From contig VKHO01000011.1 of the NCBI GenBank assembly GCA_011125455.1, positions 1 to 52,367 on the forward strand: 52,367 nucleotides of DNA, written 5' to 3'. Positions 28,933-37,546 of this stretch are shown here, in pieces (positions within the stretch are counted from its first letter, which is position 1; the number at the start of each line of letters is the position of its first letter). A program made the position numbers and the translations under genes. The notes beneath the pieces were generated by a model. That model saw nothing but the letters and a program-made list of their open reading frames with translations, was not told the DNA's origin and did no database searches. The stretch is from Chlamydiales bacterium STE3 (lineage in GTDB: Bacteria; Chlamydiota; Chlamydiia; Chlamydiales; Parachlamydiaceae).

Positions 28933-29731
28933 TTAAAGGTTTCTCCTCATTTTCGTACTAATTCCAAGAGGTTACCAGAGCCAAATGAAAAATTGCAACT
29001 CTAAAATTAAGTCGTTTAATTAGTGATAATTATTGTCATTATTTTTCAATTCAGGACTGCTTTTCTAATAAATTTGAACGAAGAAAATGGTATTTTAAAT
29101 TTATTAAAAAATTATAGGAAAAAAGTTATGTAGTTTATAAGTCTATTTGCATTTAGATGAGCCAATTTGTTAATTGGCGGTCTCTTGCTTTGCAATGTCC
29201 TGTTTTTTTAATTCTTGGGCAGATTTAGGCTTATAAGACCAATTTTTGTTTTAAAAGAAAACCTTAAATGTTTTCAATTTACCTTTTTAGGTAAGTTAAA
29301 AAGGATAAGGCTTTAGATTTTGTATGACTTTTTGTATTGCGGGAAAAGAATTAGCACTAGAAATTAAAAAATGAATTTCTTTTATCTGAGGCTTTTGCAT
29401 GCCTAAATGAGATTTAAACACATTTTTAATGGCCCCAAGGTTTATAAATCTCCAGGTAAAAATCTTGTGAGCATTTTGGTGATGAGAACTTCCTGGGCTT
29501 GGCTTTTTGTGTTGCTTTGGAGCTGAGGATTTAAAGGGAAGCGCTTTCAAGATGATTGACGAAAAGATCTAAATTTGGATATATAGCTTCTGTTGCAAGG
29601 AGAACAAAAATGAAATCGGTGATTCCTCTCATCATTTATCAGGTAGTAAAAAATCGATCTCAAGTATTTGCTTTTAATAAAACAAGCAGTTCTTCTTCTT
29701 AATTAAAAAAATTTAATAATCGTATTTCCAT
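28933..29731. other. Long non-coding gap between rpsA and the aspartokinase gene
   Basis: About 800 AT-rich bases between divergent genes. I see no convincing gene: the one longer frame (29296-29550, minus) has an unlikely composition and no ribosome site. The promoters of rpsA and of the aspartokinase operon should be here. In C. trachomatis, as I recall, trxB (CT099) adjoins rpsA; it is absent here, so the gap may mark a lost gene or rearrangement point. Confidence 0.4.
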
Positions 29732-30502
29732 ATGAAAACTCTTGTAATGAAATTTGGCGGAGCTTCAGTTGCCACTCCTCAGCATTTTTCAAAAATTGCA
29801 GATATTGTCATTGAGCGACATAAGTCCTATCCTCGTATTATCATTGTAGTGAGTGCAATGGGGAAAACGACGGATGAATTAATTGCTCTTGCTACACAGG
29901 TACATCCTCATCCCCCTAGAAGAGAATATGACATGCTTGTAAGCGTGGGAGAAAGAATTAGTATTTCTCTACTTGCCATGGCTCTGGCCGCAAAAAATTA
30001 TGAAGCAGTAAGTTTTACTGGGAGCCAGTCTGGAATTATTACAACTGAAGAGCATTCTGAAGCACGCATTGTCGATATCCGCCCTCGACGCTTGATCACT
30101 GCTTTAGAGGAGGGAAAGATTGTGATCGTAGCTGGATTCCAGGGTGTAAGCTACAAAGGGGAAATTACAACTCTTGGAAGAGGCGGTGGGGACACCTCAG
30201 CTGTAGCCTTGGGCGTTGCATTTAGCACTAAAGTGGAATTTTATAAAGATGTTCCAGGAGTATTTTCAGAGGATCCCAAGTTGAATGCCAAAGCTCTGCA
30301 CTACCCCTATCTTTCTTATCATGAAGCCTTAACGATTACTTCAAAGGGTGCTAAAATTCTCCACCCTCGTTCAATTCAGCTAGCAGAGAAAAATTTTTTA
30401 GAGTTACACGTCTTATCCTTTAACAAAGAGCATAGGGAACGCACTCTTATTCATTCAAAAGAATGCTCGAAAAGAGAAACACCAATTTATGAGCATTTAT
30501 GA
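29732..30502 (+). CDS. Aspartate kinase, catalytic domain only (no ACT domains)
   Basis: Aspartate kinase opens the route to lysine, diaminopimelate, threonine and methionine. The 256-residue product has the full kinase core: MKFGGASVA at the start (KFGG motif), VVSAMGKTTDELIALA, VSVGERIS, TLGRGGGDTSAVALG (nucleotide/substrate loop) and ITSKGAKILHPRSIQLAEKN near the end. It stops where the core normally joins two ACT domains, so it has no lysine or threonine feedback region. Classical enzymes are about 400-450 residues. The reading frame ends cleanly and overlaps the next gene by 4 bases, so this is not an obvious truncation by frameshift. Another amino acid kinase is a weaker alternative. 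Confidence 0.85.
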   Translation: MKTLVMKFGGASVATPQHFSKIADIVIERHKSYPRIIIVVSAMGKTTDELIALATQVHPHPPRREYDMLVSVGERISISLLAMALAAKNYEAVSFTGSQSGIITTEEHSEARIVDIRPRRLITALEEGKIVIVAGFQGVSYKGEITTLGRGGGDTSAVALGVAFSTKVEFYKDVPGVFSEDPKLNAKALHYPYLSYHEALTITSKGAKILHPRSIQLAEKNFLELHVLSFNKEHRERTLIHSKECSKRETPIYEHL

Positions 30503-32454
30503 AAGAAAAAGATTTTCCTGTCATTACGACATTATTTGTAGATCAGCAGGATAAAGATTCACTTTACTTAAGCGCTATTCGCCGTAATCTCAAAAAATTA
30601 CTCCCTGAAAACTTTTTTGAGCAAAAAAGTCAATCTGAGCGAGCGCAAGAAAATTTAAAAAAACGTTTTCTCGGGCTTCTGCCAGCAGTAAAAGCTATTA
30701 TTTGTGAAGAGGCGCCCGGTAATGCCTTTTTCCTTTGTCTTTCTAAATGTAGAACAAACGGATTTGATTTTTTCTTCAACCTGATTGTGAATTGGCTCAT
30801 TCCTGGGAAAAGACTAGATGTTGGAATGGTTTATGCGATAGATTTTAGAATGCCTGAAATCGATGATGAAACTTATACTATTTGCGAAGTAGGGGTGCAC
30901 ATTGATAAAAAGGAAGAGTTAGAAAAGATTATCCGAGATTTCCCCATTATAGAAAGTGATGTCCGTCTAGGTGTTTCTTCTGCCTACTATGCAAGAAGAA
31001 TCTTAGAAGTAAAGGGATTAGAGCCCGATCAAAAGACGGCAATGGTGCAAAGACACATCGCTTTACTCGTTAAGCGTTTGCCAAAGTTTTTTGATACAGA
31101 CGTATTTTCTGAAATGCAGCATGTTCTTGTCATTTGCCATGATGATTTTAAACATCAAAGAGATGTACGCCATCTAAGCCGTATCATTAGCAGCCATTAT
31201 CTTTTTAGAAAAGAACTGCTTACTTGTATCAAGTCTTTATCAGGTAAAAGGCAAGTTTCGGTAAAAATTTTTAAAGCGCAAGTTTCTTTTCCTGCTGGAC
31301 AAAGGACAGTTTTAGGCGTGGCGGTAGGGCTGAATTTTTTAAGGGATAAAGAGGTTTTTGAACAACGGCATCTTCTAAAAGCCATTAAACATTATATTCC
31401 CAATGCCGAAGCGATAGAGGAAACTTTTTTTGTGAACCGCAGGGGCTCAGAGCAGATCATAACGCTCTATGTTGAGATCGAAAAAAATGATGGCCGAGAA
31501 TTTACCGTGGAGGAAATTACGAATTTAAAGTTGCGATTGCGGCATGATTTAAAAAACCATGTGGCAAGATTGACTTTGCCTGTTTTTATGCCTCGAAATG
31601 AGGAAGAGATTATGCGCAATATTTTGACTTTGAGCAATCAAATTAAGTATCTGCGAGATATTCCTCAAGTTTCTATCTCTTTTGACGAACAAACCGACCG
31701 CAATTTATTCTTTACCATTATTATTGTTAAGCTGGCTAAAGAGGGACATAAATCTTTTCAGGAAATTTTTAAAGGCGGTGGGACTTTCTTGCGATATATT
31801 CACGATCGCACTAAAAATGTGGGTTATTTAAGAAAAAAATACCCTAAAGAGGCCACTGTGTTTAGGGTAAAGTTTCCTAAGGATAGCTTTTTAAGAGGGG
31901 ATCACTCGATTGATCTTTACAAAGCAAGGCAGGCAGTTGTCAATGAGTTGAATCGATTATTTGGTGAATTTCGAGATTTTAATGGGGGAATGATTGCAAA
32001 GCAAAATGAGTTGCTTACCGAGGTCCGCTCTCAGCTTTCCAAGAAGGGTGCAAAATACAATGAAATCCTCCTAGAGAATTTTTTTTACTCTTTAGCACCT
32101 GTAATTATGCGTACCGTCTTAGAGCCCATGGCTTTTAAAAGCCTATTTGAAATGCTTTTAGATGGACTGGAAGTAGGGGTCCCATTCGGGCATCGCTACT
32201 CTATGAAGATGAAAGCCGAGCCTGACTTTTTTTTTGTGATGATGGTTGCGCATACGCGATCAATTCTCGATGACATTTCGAAAGCGATTAATAAATTGCA
32301 CTCCCACAATTCGGAACTGGCTCAAGGTTATATTAAGACACCGGAAACGGTCTGTATGGGATATATTTACCGTTGCACAGATGTTCACAAACAAATGCAA
32401 TTTCAAAAAACTTTAGAGTCTGCAGCGGAAATGTATGCCTCAAAAGCTAAGTAG
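30499..32454 (+). CDS. Large protein of unknown function, coupled to the aspartokinase
   Basis: I do not recognise this 651-residue protein. It has no signal peptide and no membrane span. Regions that look structured include VGMVYAIDFRMPEIDDETYTICEVGVHI (about 110-140), several beta-rich stretches such as RNLFFTIIIVKLA (about 400-412) and EETFFVNRRGSEQIITLYVEI (about 305-325), and a helical C-terminal third with VGVPFGHRYSMKM. Its ATG overlaps the aspartokinase stop (ATGA), so the two are translated together. That kinase lacks its ACT part, which makes a regulatory partner thinkable, but I see no ACT domain in this protein and no catalytic motif. It ends 8 bases inside the convergent brnQ gene. 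The long, clean frame and coupling make it a real gene. Confidence 0.8.
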   Translation: MKEKDFPVITTLFVDQQDKDSLYLSAIRRNLKKLLPENFFEQKSQSERAQENLKKRFLGLLPAVKAIICEEAPGNAFFLCLSKCRTNGFDFFFNLIVNWLIPGKRLDVGMVYAIDFRMPEIDDETYTICEVGVHIDKKEELEKIIRDFPIIESDVRLGVSSAYYARRILEVKGLEPDQKTAMVQRHIALLVKRLPKFFDTDVFSEMQHVLVICHDDFKHQRDVRHLSRIISSHYLFRKELLTCIKSLSGKRQVSVKIFKAQVSFPAGQRTVLGVAVGLNFLRDKEVFEQRHLLKAIKHYIPNAEAIEETFFVNRRGSEQIITLYVEIEKNDGREFTVEEITNLKLRLRHDLKNHVARLTLPVFMPRNEEEIMRNILTLSNQIKYLRDIPQVSISFDEQTDRNLFFTIIIVKLAKEGHKSFQEIFKGGGTFLRYIHDRTKNVGYLRKKYPKEATVFRVKFPKDSFLRGDHSIDLYKARQAVVNELNRLFGEFRDFNGGMIAKQNELLTEVRSQLSKKGAKYNEILLENFFYSLAPVIMRTVLEPMAFKSLFEMLLDGLEVGVPFGHRYSMKMKAEPDFFFVMMVAHTRSILDDISKAINKLHSHNSELAQGYIKTPETVCMGYIYRCTDVHKQMQFQKTLESAAEMYASKAK

Positions 32455-33634
32455 TAATTAGGCTAAATCCATAAAGGACAATAGTCGAAAGCAAGGTGGC
32501 AAAAAACACTGTTTTCACAGATTTAATATGATACAGTTTGTAAAGAATATTCAGACAGCTAAGGACGATAAGTGCTGGATAAACAATTTGGAGAATTGGC
32601 GCAAGAATCTTCACAATTCCTGTAAAATCCAATGTGGAAACATAGTAGGAGATGATTAAAGTAATGAGAAGGGAGAGAGGGTAGCTGACTTTGTGGAAGG
32701 TGAGTTCCTTGTGCATATATTCTGCAGAGACTGCGGCAAGGGCAATTGCTGTTGTTAGACAAGCCAAGGCTACTGCAATACAGGCAACGAAACCGAAATG
32801 TGGTCCAAGTATATTTACAGCAATTTTTCCAATTAGCAAATCCTGAGGGATACCAGTGAGTGCTTCGCTATGGTAAGCTGCAACGAACGAAAACCCTATA
32901 TAAATTAAGCCAAGCAAGGTGGCACCAATGATGCTAGCTTGAATAGCGGCTCGAATCACTTTTTTTGAGCTTGCGGGGTCGGACTCATCAATGTCTTTTC
33001 TAAGGCCTAACACAACAACGGATGAGAAAAAAAAAGCCCCGAGCAGGTCCATCGTCTGATAGCCCTCCTTCAACCCCTTAAAGAACACAGTAGTTGAGAG
33101 TTCAGTGGAAAGAGGTAAAGGGTATGTATTTGCTAATCCTTTTATAATAATGACTCCAAGAGAGATTAAAAGAATTGGTGTAAGGACACAACCGAGAACA
33201 TCGATAATGCGATTTTGCCTGAAGGTAAATAAAAAAATGATCAAACACGAGGCTGCGCTAAATAAAGGTAGAGACAATTCGGGTAAAAAAAGTTGCGATG
33301 TAGAATAAGATAAAGCCACACACCTTGGAATGGCTCCAAATGGGCCGATCAAGCCCATAATAATTAAAGAAATAAAGAATCCAGGAGCCCTTCCTATTCT
33401 TTCAAAAAATTTCTTGTAATTACCATTGTAAAGTGTCATCGAGAGAAGACCAAGGAAAGGAACCCCCACGGCGGTCACTAATAGGCCTAGGATAGCAAAG
33501 AGATTTTGGCTTTTGGCATTTTGTCCAATTGCTAGAGGGAATACAACATTGCCTGCTCCAAAAAACATGGAGAACATTGCAAAGCCACTTGTAATTGTAT
33601 TGGTTAATGAAGATGTAGGCTTTTGTTGGCTCAT
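32447..33634 (-). CDS. brnQ: Branched-chain amino acid transporter (BrnQ/LIVCS family)
   Basis: BrnQ imports leucine, isoleucine and valine with sodium or protons. The 395-residue protein begins with the family signature in ITSGFAMFSMFFGAGNVVFPLAIG and is almost wholly hydrophobic, with about 12 membrane segments separated by short loops. Conserved features include FLGLLSMTLYNGNYKKFF and GPFGAIPRCVALSYSTS, typical of chlamydial BrnQ (CT554 in C. trachomatis). It is read leftward and its end overlaps the end of the unknown 651-residue gene by 8 bases. An organism that imports branched-chain amino acids probably cannot make them, though this window does not show that. Confidence 0.93.
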   Translation of the reverse strand: MSQQKPTSSLTNTITSGFAMFSMFFGAGNVVFPLAIGQNAKSQNLFAILGLLVTAVGVPFLGLLSMTLYNGNYKKFFERIGRAPGFFISLIIMGLIGPFGAIPRCVALSYSTSQLFLPELSLPLFSAASCLIIFLFTFRQNRIIDVLGCVLTPILLISLGVIIIKGLANTYPLPLSTELSTTVFFKGLKEGYQTMDLLGAFFFSSVVVLGLRKDIDESDPASSKKVIRAAIQASIIGATLLGLIYIGFSFVAAYHSEALTGIPQDLLIGKIAVNILGPHFGFVACIAVALACLTTAIALAAVSAEYMHKELTFHKVSYPLSLLITLIISYYVSTLDFTGIVKILAPILQIVYPALIVLSCLNILYKLYHIKSVKTVFFATLLSTIVLYGFSLITT

Positions 33635-33844
33635 CCGCTGAAATCCTAATTTATAGGGTTAACTTATCTTTTGAAATAGCGGATCCATTTTTTTTGTGCC
33701 ACGAGGAAGAGTTTTAGGGAAAAGTAATTTTATGGTACCAATAAAAAGTTAATGCAGAGATAATGATAGGGTATACAAGCTATTTAGTCATCACAAAAAC
33801 TTGCCTACCTTCGGCTTCAAAAAAGGAAACTATAACAGGAATTT

Positions 33845-34540
33845 ATGGAGAATAAAATACTTCCAAAGGTGGCAGCTTCAATTTTAGCAGGCGATTTCGG
33901 CCATTTAGCAGATGAAGCTAAGCGTATAGAACAGTCTGGAGCCGAATATCTCCATATCGACATCATGGATGGCCATTTCGTTCCTAATCTAACTATGGGA
34001 CCTCAGGCTGTAGCCTCTATCAATCGCGCTACATCTATGTTTTTAGATGTCCACTTGATGGTTTATAATCCTTTTGATTATGTCGAACGATTTGTTGAAG
34101 CAGGAGCAGATAGCATTACTATTCACTTTGAAGCTACAGAAGAAGTTGAAGAGACGTTGAAATATATTCGCAAATGCAATGTGAAGGCCGGGCTCGCTTT
34201 TTGCCCCGAAACCTCAGAATCCATGATTCCAAAGTATTTGGACAAGTGTGACATGATTTTGCTTATGACGGTTAAGCCGGGATTTGGAGGGCAAGCATTC
34301 ATATCTGAAGTTTTAGAAAAAGTAAAATTTACTCGAGATATTTGTAATCAGTTGGACATTCGAGCAGGAGGTATTGTTTCAAAATCTGAGGATCACCTCC
34401 CTTTCGATATTCAGGTCGATGGTGGCATCAACCAAGAAACGGCTAAGCTATCTTTAGAAGCAGGGGCCAATGTCATCGTTGCTGGAACTTATCTATTTAA
34501 AACCCCTAATATTTCTGAAGGGGTCAAAAGCCTTCGTTAA
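33845..34540 (+). CDS. rpe: Ribulose-phosphate 3-epimerase
   Basis: Rpe interconverts ribulose 5-phosphate and xylulose 5-phosphate in the pentose phosphate pathway. The 231-residue TIM-barrel protein shows VAASILAGDFGHLADEAKRIE (catalytic serine region), YLHIDIMDGHFVPNLTMGP (metal-binding His/Asp), DVHLMV, LLMTVKPGFGGQAF and IQVDGGINQETA, all in the usual order. The start is preceded by an AGGA ribosome site. It begins the rpe-efp-accB-accC series, the same order as CT121 to CT124 in C. trachomatis. A small insertion (RAGGIVSKSEDH, about 178-189) before the last motif makes it slightly longer than typical. Confidence 0.96.
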   Translation: MENKILPKVAASILAGDFGHLADEAKRIEQSGAEYLHIDIMDGHFVPNLTMGPQAVASINRATSMFLDVHLMVYNPFDYVERFVEAGADSITIHFEATEEVEETLKYIRKCNVKAGLAFCPETSESMIPKYLDKCDMILLMTVKPGFGGQAFISEVLEKVKFTRDICNQLDIRAGGIVSKSEDHLPFDIQVDGGINQETAKLSLEAGANVIVAGTYLFKTPNISEGVKSLR

Positions 34541-34564
34541 ACGACTAATATAAGTGAGAAAAAT

Positions 34565-35122
34565 ATGGCCGCTAATAAGCAACTTGCTCCGGGAATGACC
34601 ATTTCTCTTAATCAGAAGTTATATCGCGTAGAATCGTGTGTAAAAGTGACTGTCCCAAAAGGCACCCCTTTTATTAAAACGAAGTTGCGAGACCTGGCGA
34701 CGAATCAAATCATAGAGAAAAACTTTAAGCCTGACCAGACTGTAAATGACGTATCTATGGTTGAAAGGCGTCTTGAATACTTATACCTCGAAGGTAGTGA
34801 CTACCTTTTTTTAGATATTGGTAACTTAGAACAAGTTTTGATACCTTCGCCAATTATTGGAGACCGGGTCAACTATCTTAAAGAGGGCGTTGAATTAAAA
34901 GGATCTTTTTATGGCGATACCATCTTTGCTGTTGAATTACCGCAATTTTTAGAGCTTATGGTTTCTAAAACTGACATGGAAAAGTCGGAGAAAGAAGACA
35001 AAGGCACTGTAAAAATGGCTATTTTAGAAACAGGTGCTAAAGTGGAAATTCCTCCCTTTATCGAAGTGGGCGACATCATAAAAGTAGACACTAAAACTGA
35101 TGAATATATTCAGAGGGTATAA
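34565..35122 (+). CDS. efp: Elongation factor P
   Basis: EF-P relieves ribosomes stalled at proline runs. The 185-residue product has the three-barrel layout: a KOW-like first domain with the tip loop VPKGTPF, whose lysine (about residue 32) is at the position modified in other bacteria; a middle domain with VERRLEYLYLEGSDYLFLD; and the OB-fold C-terminal domain with MAILETGAKVEIPPFIEVGDIIKVDTKTDEYI. Chlamydiae carry two EF-P genes; this is the one beside accBC (efp1). No modification gene is visible in the window. It begins 22 bases after rpe and ends 2 bases before accB. Confidence 0.95.
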   Translation: MAANKQLAPGMTISLNQKLYRVESCVKVTVPKGTPFIKTKLRDLATNQIIEKNFKPDQTVNDVSMVERRLEYLYLEGSDYLFLDIGNLEQVLIPSPIIGDRVNYLKEGVELKGSFYGDTIFAVELPQFLELMVSKTDMEKSEKEDKGTVKMAILETGAKVEIPPFIEVGDIIKVDTKTDEYIQRV

Positions 35123-35124
35123 TT

Positions 35125-35613
35125 GTGGAGCTAAAACAAATCAAAGAGCTGATGACCGCTATGGAGCGGACGGGCACAAAAAAGCTGATGCTTAAAAACA
35201 GTAGCTATGAACTCCAACTGGAACGCGATTCAAATGGAGGGTATGCCCATTATTCAAATATAGAAGATTTAGCAGAAGCCAACTTTGCCCATGCAAAATT
35301 GCAGCGTTACAATGCGGCTTTGCCAAGAACTGCTGATATGTCCCAAGCAATGCATCCTCCTGAAGAAGCTGAAAAAACAGGCACTTTTATTACCTCTCCC
35401 ATGGTGGGAACCTTTTATTCTTCGCCTTCACCAGAAAACCCTCCTTTTATAAAAGTAGGCGATCAAATAGAAAAAAATCATGTCGTTTGCATTATCGAGG
35501 CGATGAAAGTCATGAACGAAATTAAAGCTAACATTTCCGGCACAGTTGTTGAAGTGCTTGTTGAAAGTGGCCATCCTGTAGAATTTGGTACAAAACTCTT
35601 TAGAATAACTTAA
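35125..35613 (+). CDS. accB: Biotin carboxyl carrier protein of acetyl-CoA carboxylase
   Basis: AccB carries the biotin that shuttles CO2 in fatty acid synthesis. The 162-residue protein starts with a GTG codon two bases after efp. It has an N-terminal helix (MELKQIKELMTAMERTGTKKLML), a flexible linker (about 55-88), and a biotinyl domain with the thumb segment GTFYSSPSPENPPFIKVGD and the biotin site EAMKVMNEI, whose lysine is biotinylated. It lies 4 bases ahead of accC, its partner. Confidence 0.96.
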   Translation: MELKQIKELMTAMERTGTKKLMLKNSSYELQLERDSNGGYAHYSNIEDLAEANFAHAKLQRYNAALPRTADMSQAMHPPEEAEKTGTFITSPMVGTFYSSPSPENPPFIKVGDQIEKNHVVCIIEAMKVMNEIKANISGTVVEVLVESGHPVEFGTKLFRIT

Positions 35614-35617
35614 TCAT

Positions 35618-36979
35618 ATGCAAAAAGTATTGATCGCCAATCGCGGGGAAATAGCAGTAAGAATAATCAGGGCATGTCATGACTTAGGTTTGCAAACAGT
35701 TGCTATTTATTCTCAAGCTGATGCTGAAGCATTGCATGTTTTGCACGCCGATGAAGCCATATGTATTGGTGAAGCGCCATCTCATAAATCTTATTTACGC
35801 ATTCCCAATATCTTATCAGCATGTGAAATTACTGGAGCAGATGCTATTCACCCTGGCTATGGCTTTTTAAGCGAAAACCCAAACTTTGCTTCTATTTGTG
35901 AAAGCTGTGGATTGAACTTTATCGGTCCTTCACCTTCATCTATTTCGCTGCTTGGCGATAAAGCTAAAGCTAAAGCAACGGCTAAAAAAGCTGGGGCCCC
36001 GGTTATCCCTGGATCTGAGGGGGTGATTTCCGATTTAAACGAAGCGACGGCTATAGCGAAAGAAATGGGGTATCCTATCTTTATCAAGGCAGTTGCCGGG
36101 GGGGGTGGCAAAGGAATCCGTATTGCCTATGATGACGCTGAATTTGTCAAATTTTTTTCAGCTGCTCGCGCTGAAGCTGAGGTCAGTTTTGGCAACCCAG
36201 ATGTTTATTTAGAAAAAATGATTCAGACGCCACGCCATATAGAGATTCAAGTTGTGGCTGATAAGTATGGCCATGTTATCCATTTGGGAGAAAGAGATTG
36301 TACGATTCAAAGAAGGCGTCAGAAGCTCATTGAAGAAGCTCCAAGCCCTGTTCTCAACGAGAAATTAAGACAAAAAATTGGACAAGCAGCTGTTGATATC
36401 ATTAAAGCTGCCAATTACCACTCTGTGGGAACAGTGGAGTTTTTGTTAGATAAAAATCAACACTTTTACTTTATGGAAGTAAATACACGCATCCAGGTTG
36501 AGCATACTGTAACTGAAGAGTTGACTGGCGTTGATTTAGTAAAGGAACAGATTCGCATTGCCATGGGCGAAAAGCTGTCTTTGAAACAAAAAGATGTCCT
36601 TTTTAATGGTCATGTTATTCAGTTTCGAATCAATGCGGAAAACCCCAATCAAAATTTTGCTCCATCTCCCGGTCGTTTGGAATACTATTTGCCACCCGGC
36701 GGGCCCCATGTACGTGTTGATAGTGCTTGCTATTCTGGTTATATGATTCCGCCAAATTACGATTCCATGATCGCAAAGCTTATCGTTAAAGGAAAAGATC
36801 GGCAGGAGGCGATTGCAGTTGGACAGAGAGCTTTAAGAGAATTTCATATTGGGGGAGTGAAATCCACCATACCTTTCCATCTGCATATGCTAGAGGACTT
36901 GGCATTTAATGAAGCCACATTTGACCTTACTTACATCGACGCTTTGATCGCAGATGGTTGTTCTTTTAAAGAGGACTAG
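35618..36979 (+). CDS. accC: Biotin carboxylase subunit of acetyl-CoA carboxylase
   Basis: AccC carboxylates biotin on AccB using ATP and bicarbonate. The 453-residue protein has the ATP-grasp layout: LIANRGEIAVRIIRACHDLG at the start, GYGFLSENPNFASIC, the glycine-rich ATP loop KAVAGGGGKGIRI, ERDCTIQRRRQKLIEEAPSP, and the metal and substrate residues in FMEVNTRIQVEHTVTEELTGVDLV. The end matches the C-terminal biotin carboxylase domain (GVKSTIPFHLHMLED). In Chlamydia, accC is followed by rplM and rpsI (CT125, CT126); here the series breaks after accC and an insertion-type region follows. Confidence 0.97.
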   Translation: MQKVLIANRGEIAVRIIRACHDLGLQTVAIYSQADAEALHVLHADEAICIGEAPSHKSYLRIPNILSACEITGADAIHPGYGFLSENPNFASICESCGLNFIGPSPSSISLLGDKAKAKATAKKAGAPVIPGSEGVISDLNEATAIAKEMGYPIFIKAVAGGGGKGIRIAYDDAEFVKFFSAARAEAEVSFGNPDVYLEKMIQTPRHIEIQVVADKYGHVIHLGERDCTIQRRRQKLIEEAPSPVLNEKLRQKIGQAAVDIIKAANYHSVGTVEFLLDKNQHFYFMEVNTRIQVEHTVTEELTGVDLVKEQIRIAMGEKLSLKQKDVLFNGHVIQFRINAENPNQNFAPSPGRLEYYLPPGGPHVRVDSACYSGYMIPPNYDSMIAKLIVKGKDRQEAIAVGQRALREFHIGGVKSTIPFHLHMLEDLAFNEATFDLTYIDALIADGCSFKED

Positions 36980-37546
36980 CTGCCCAGGAGCTCCATAAGC
37001 AACCTTCAGTATTAGCAGTTAGCTTTTCAAAAGCTTAAGAGCTATTCAAAGTGGACTTTTCCTAAACAAAGCTTGAAGTTCCCCAATTGCTCCACAACTT
37101 ATTCTAAAATTTCTTTTTAAGTAAGTTTTTGGTAGCAATGGGGGGCTATACAAGGCCGGGGCCTTTAAATTAATTCTTATTTTACCCATTCTTTAATTAA
37201 TCTTAACTCTGACCCACGATAACAGAGCCCAAGATAATAATAGACCTCTTGTATAACTTCACTTGCCTGCTAAAATGACCCTTTTTGGCCTCTTTATCGT
37301 TAAATTTTTCAACCATATGTACTCATATGCTCTCAAAATTTTCCGATAAATTCACTCAAAAATGATCAATTTTTTCAAGTAAATGAAGTTATACAAGAGG
37401 TCTAATCAAAAATGTCATAAATGACTACCATGGGTTAAGATAGCCTTTCTAAGGTCATGGTAAGAAATAACCAAAAAAGTTATTATTGAATTAATTTATG
37501 TAAAAGCATCTTTTTTAAAACGAATTTTCTAAATAAAGGAAATAAA
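36980..37546. other. Non-coding gap after accC, interrupted by a MITE-like element
   Basis: No gene seen. AGCTTTTCAAAAGCT at 37021-37035 is a short palindrome. The middle holds the element at 37242-37403. The last 40 bases carry AAGGAA shortly before the ATG at 37547. Confidence 0.6.
37242..37403. mobile_element. MITE-like element with 20-bp terminal inverted repeats
   Basis: The left end AGACCTCTTGTATAACTTCA (37242-37261) is repeated as a perfect inverted copy at 37384-37403. The inner bases CTTG and CAAG also pair after a 4-base offset. The 162-bp element is flanked by a direct repeat AAT on both sides (37239-37241 and 37404-37406), as expected for a 3-bp target duplication. No frame of useful length lies inside, so it would depend on a transposase elsewhere. 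Its small size, matched ends and flanking duplication fit a miniature inverted-repeat transposable element; the parent family cannot be named from this alone. Confidence 0.7.

Noticed and set aside
29025-29043. A Fur-box-like sequence (GATAATTATTGTCATTATT) upstream of rpsA
   Set aside because: It matches the E. coli consensus at about 15 of 19 positions, but the region is so AT-rich that such matches arise by chance, and rpsA is not a plausible Fur target.
29296-29550. 84-codon minus-strand frame between rpsA and the aspartokinase gene
   Set aside because: It has no ribosome site and an odd composition (many His, Lys, Pro and Ser), and no recognisable motif.
37021-37035. AGCTTTTCAAAAGCT palindrome as the accC terminator
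   Set aside because: It has essentially no loop and no T-run after it, so it is unlikely to work as an intrinsic terminator.
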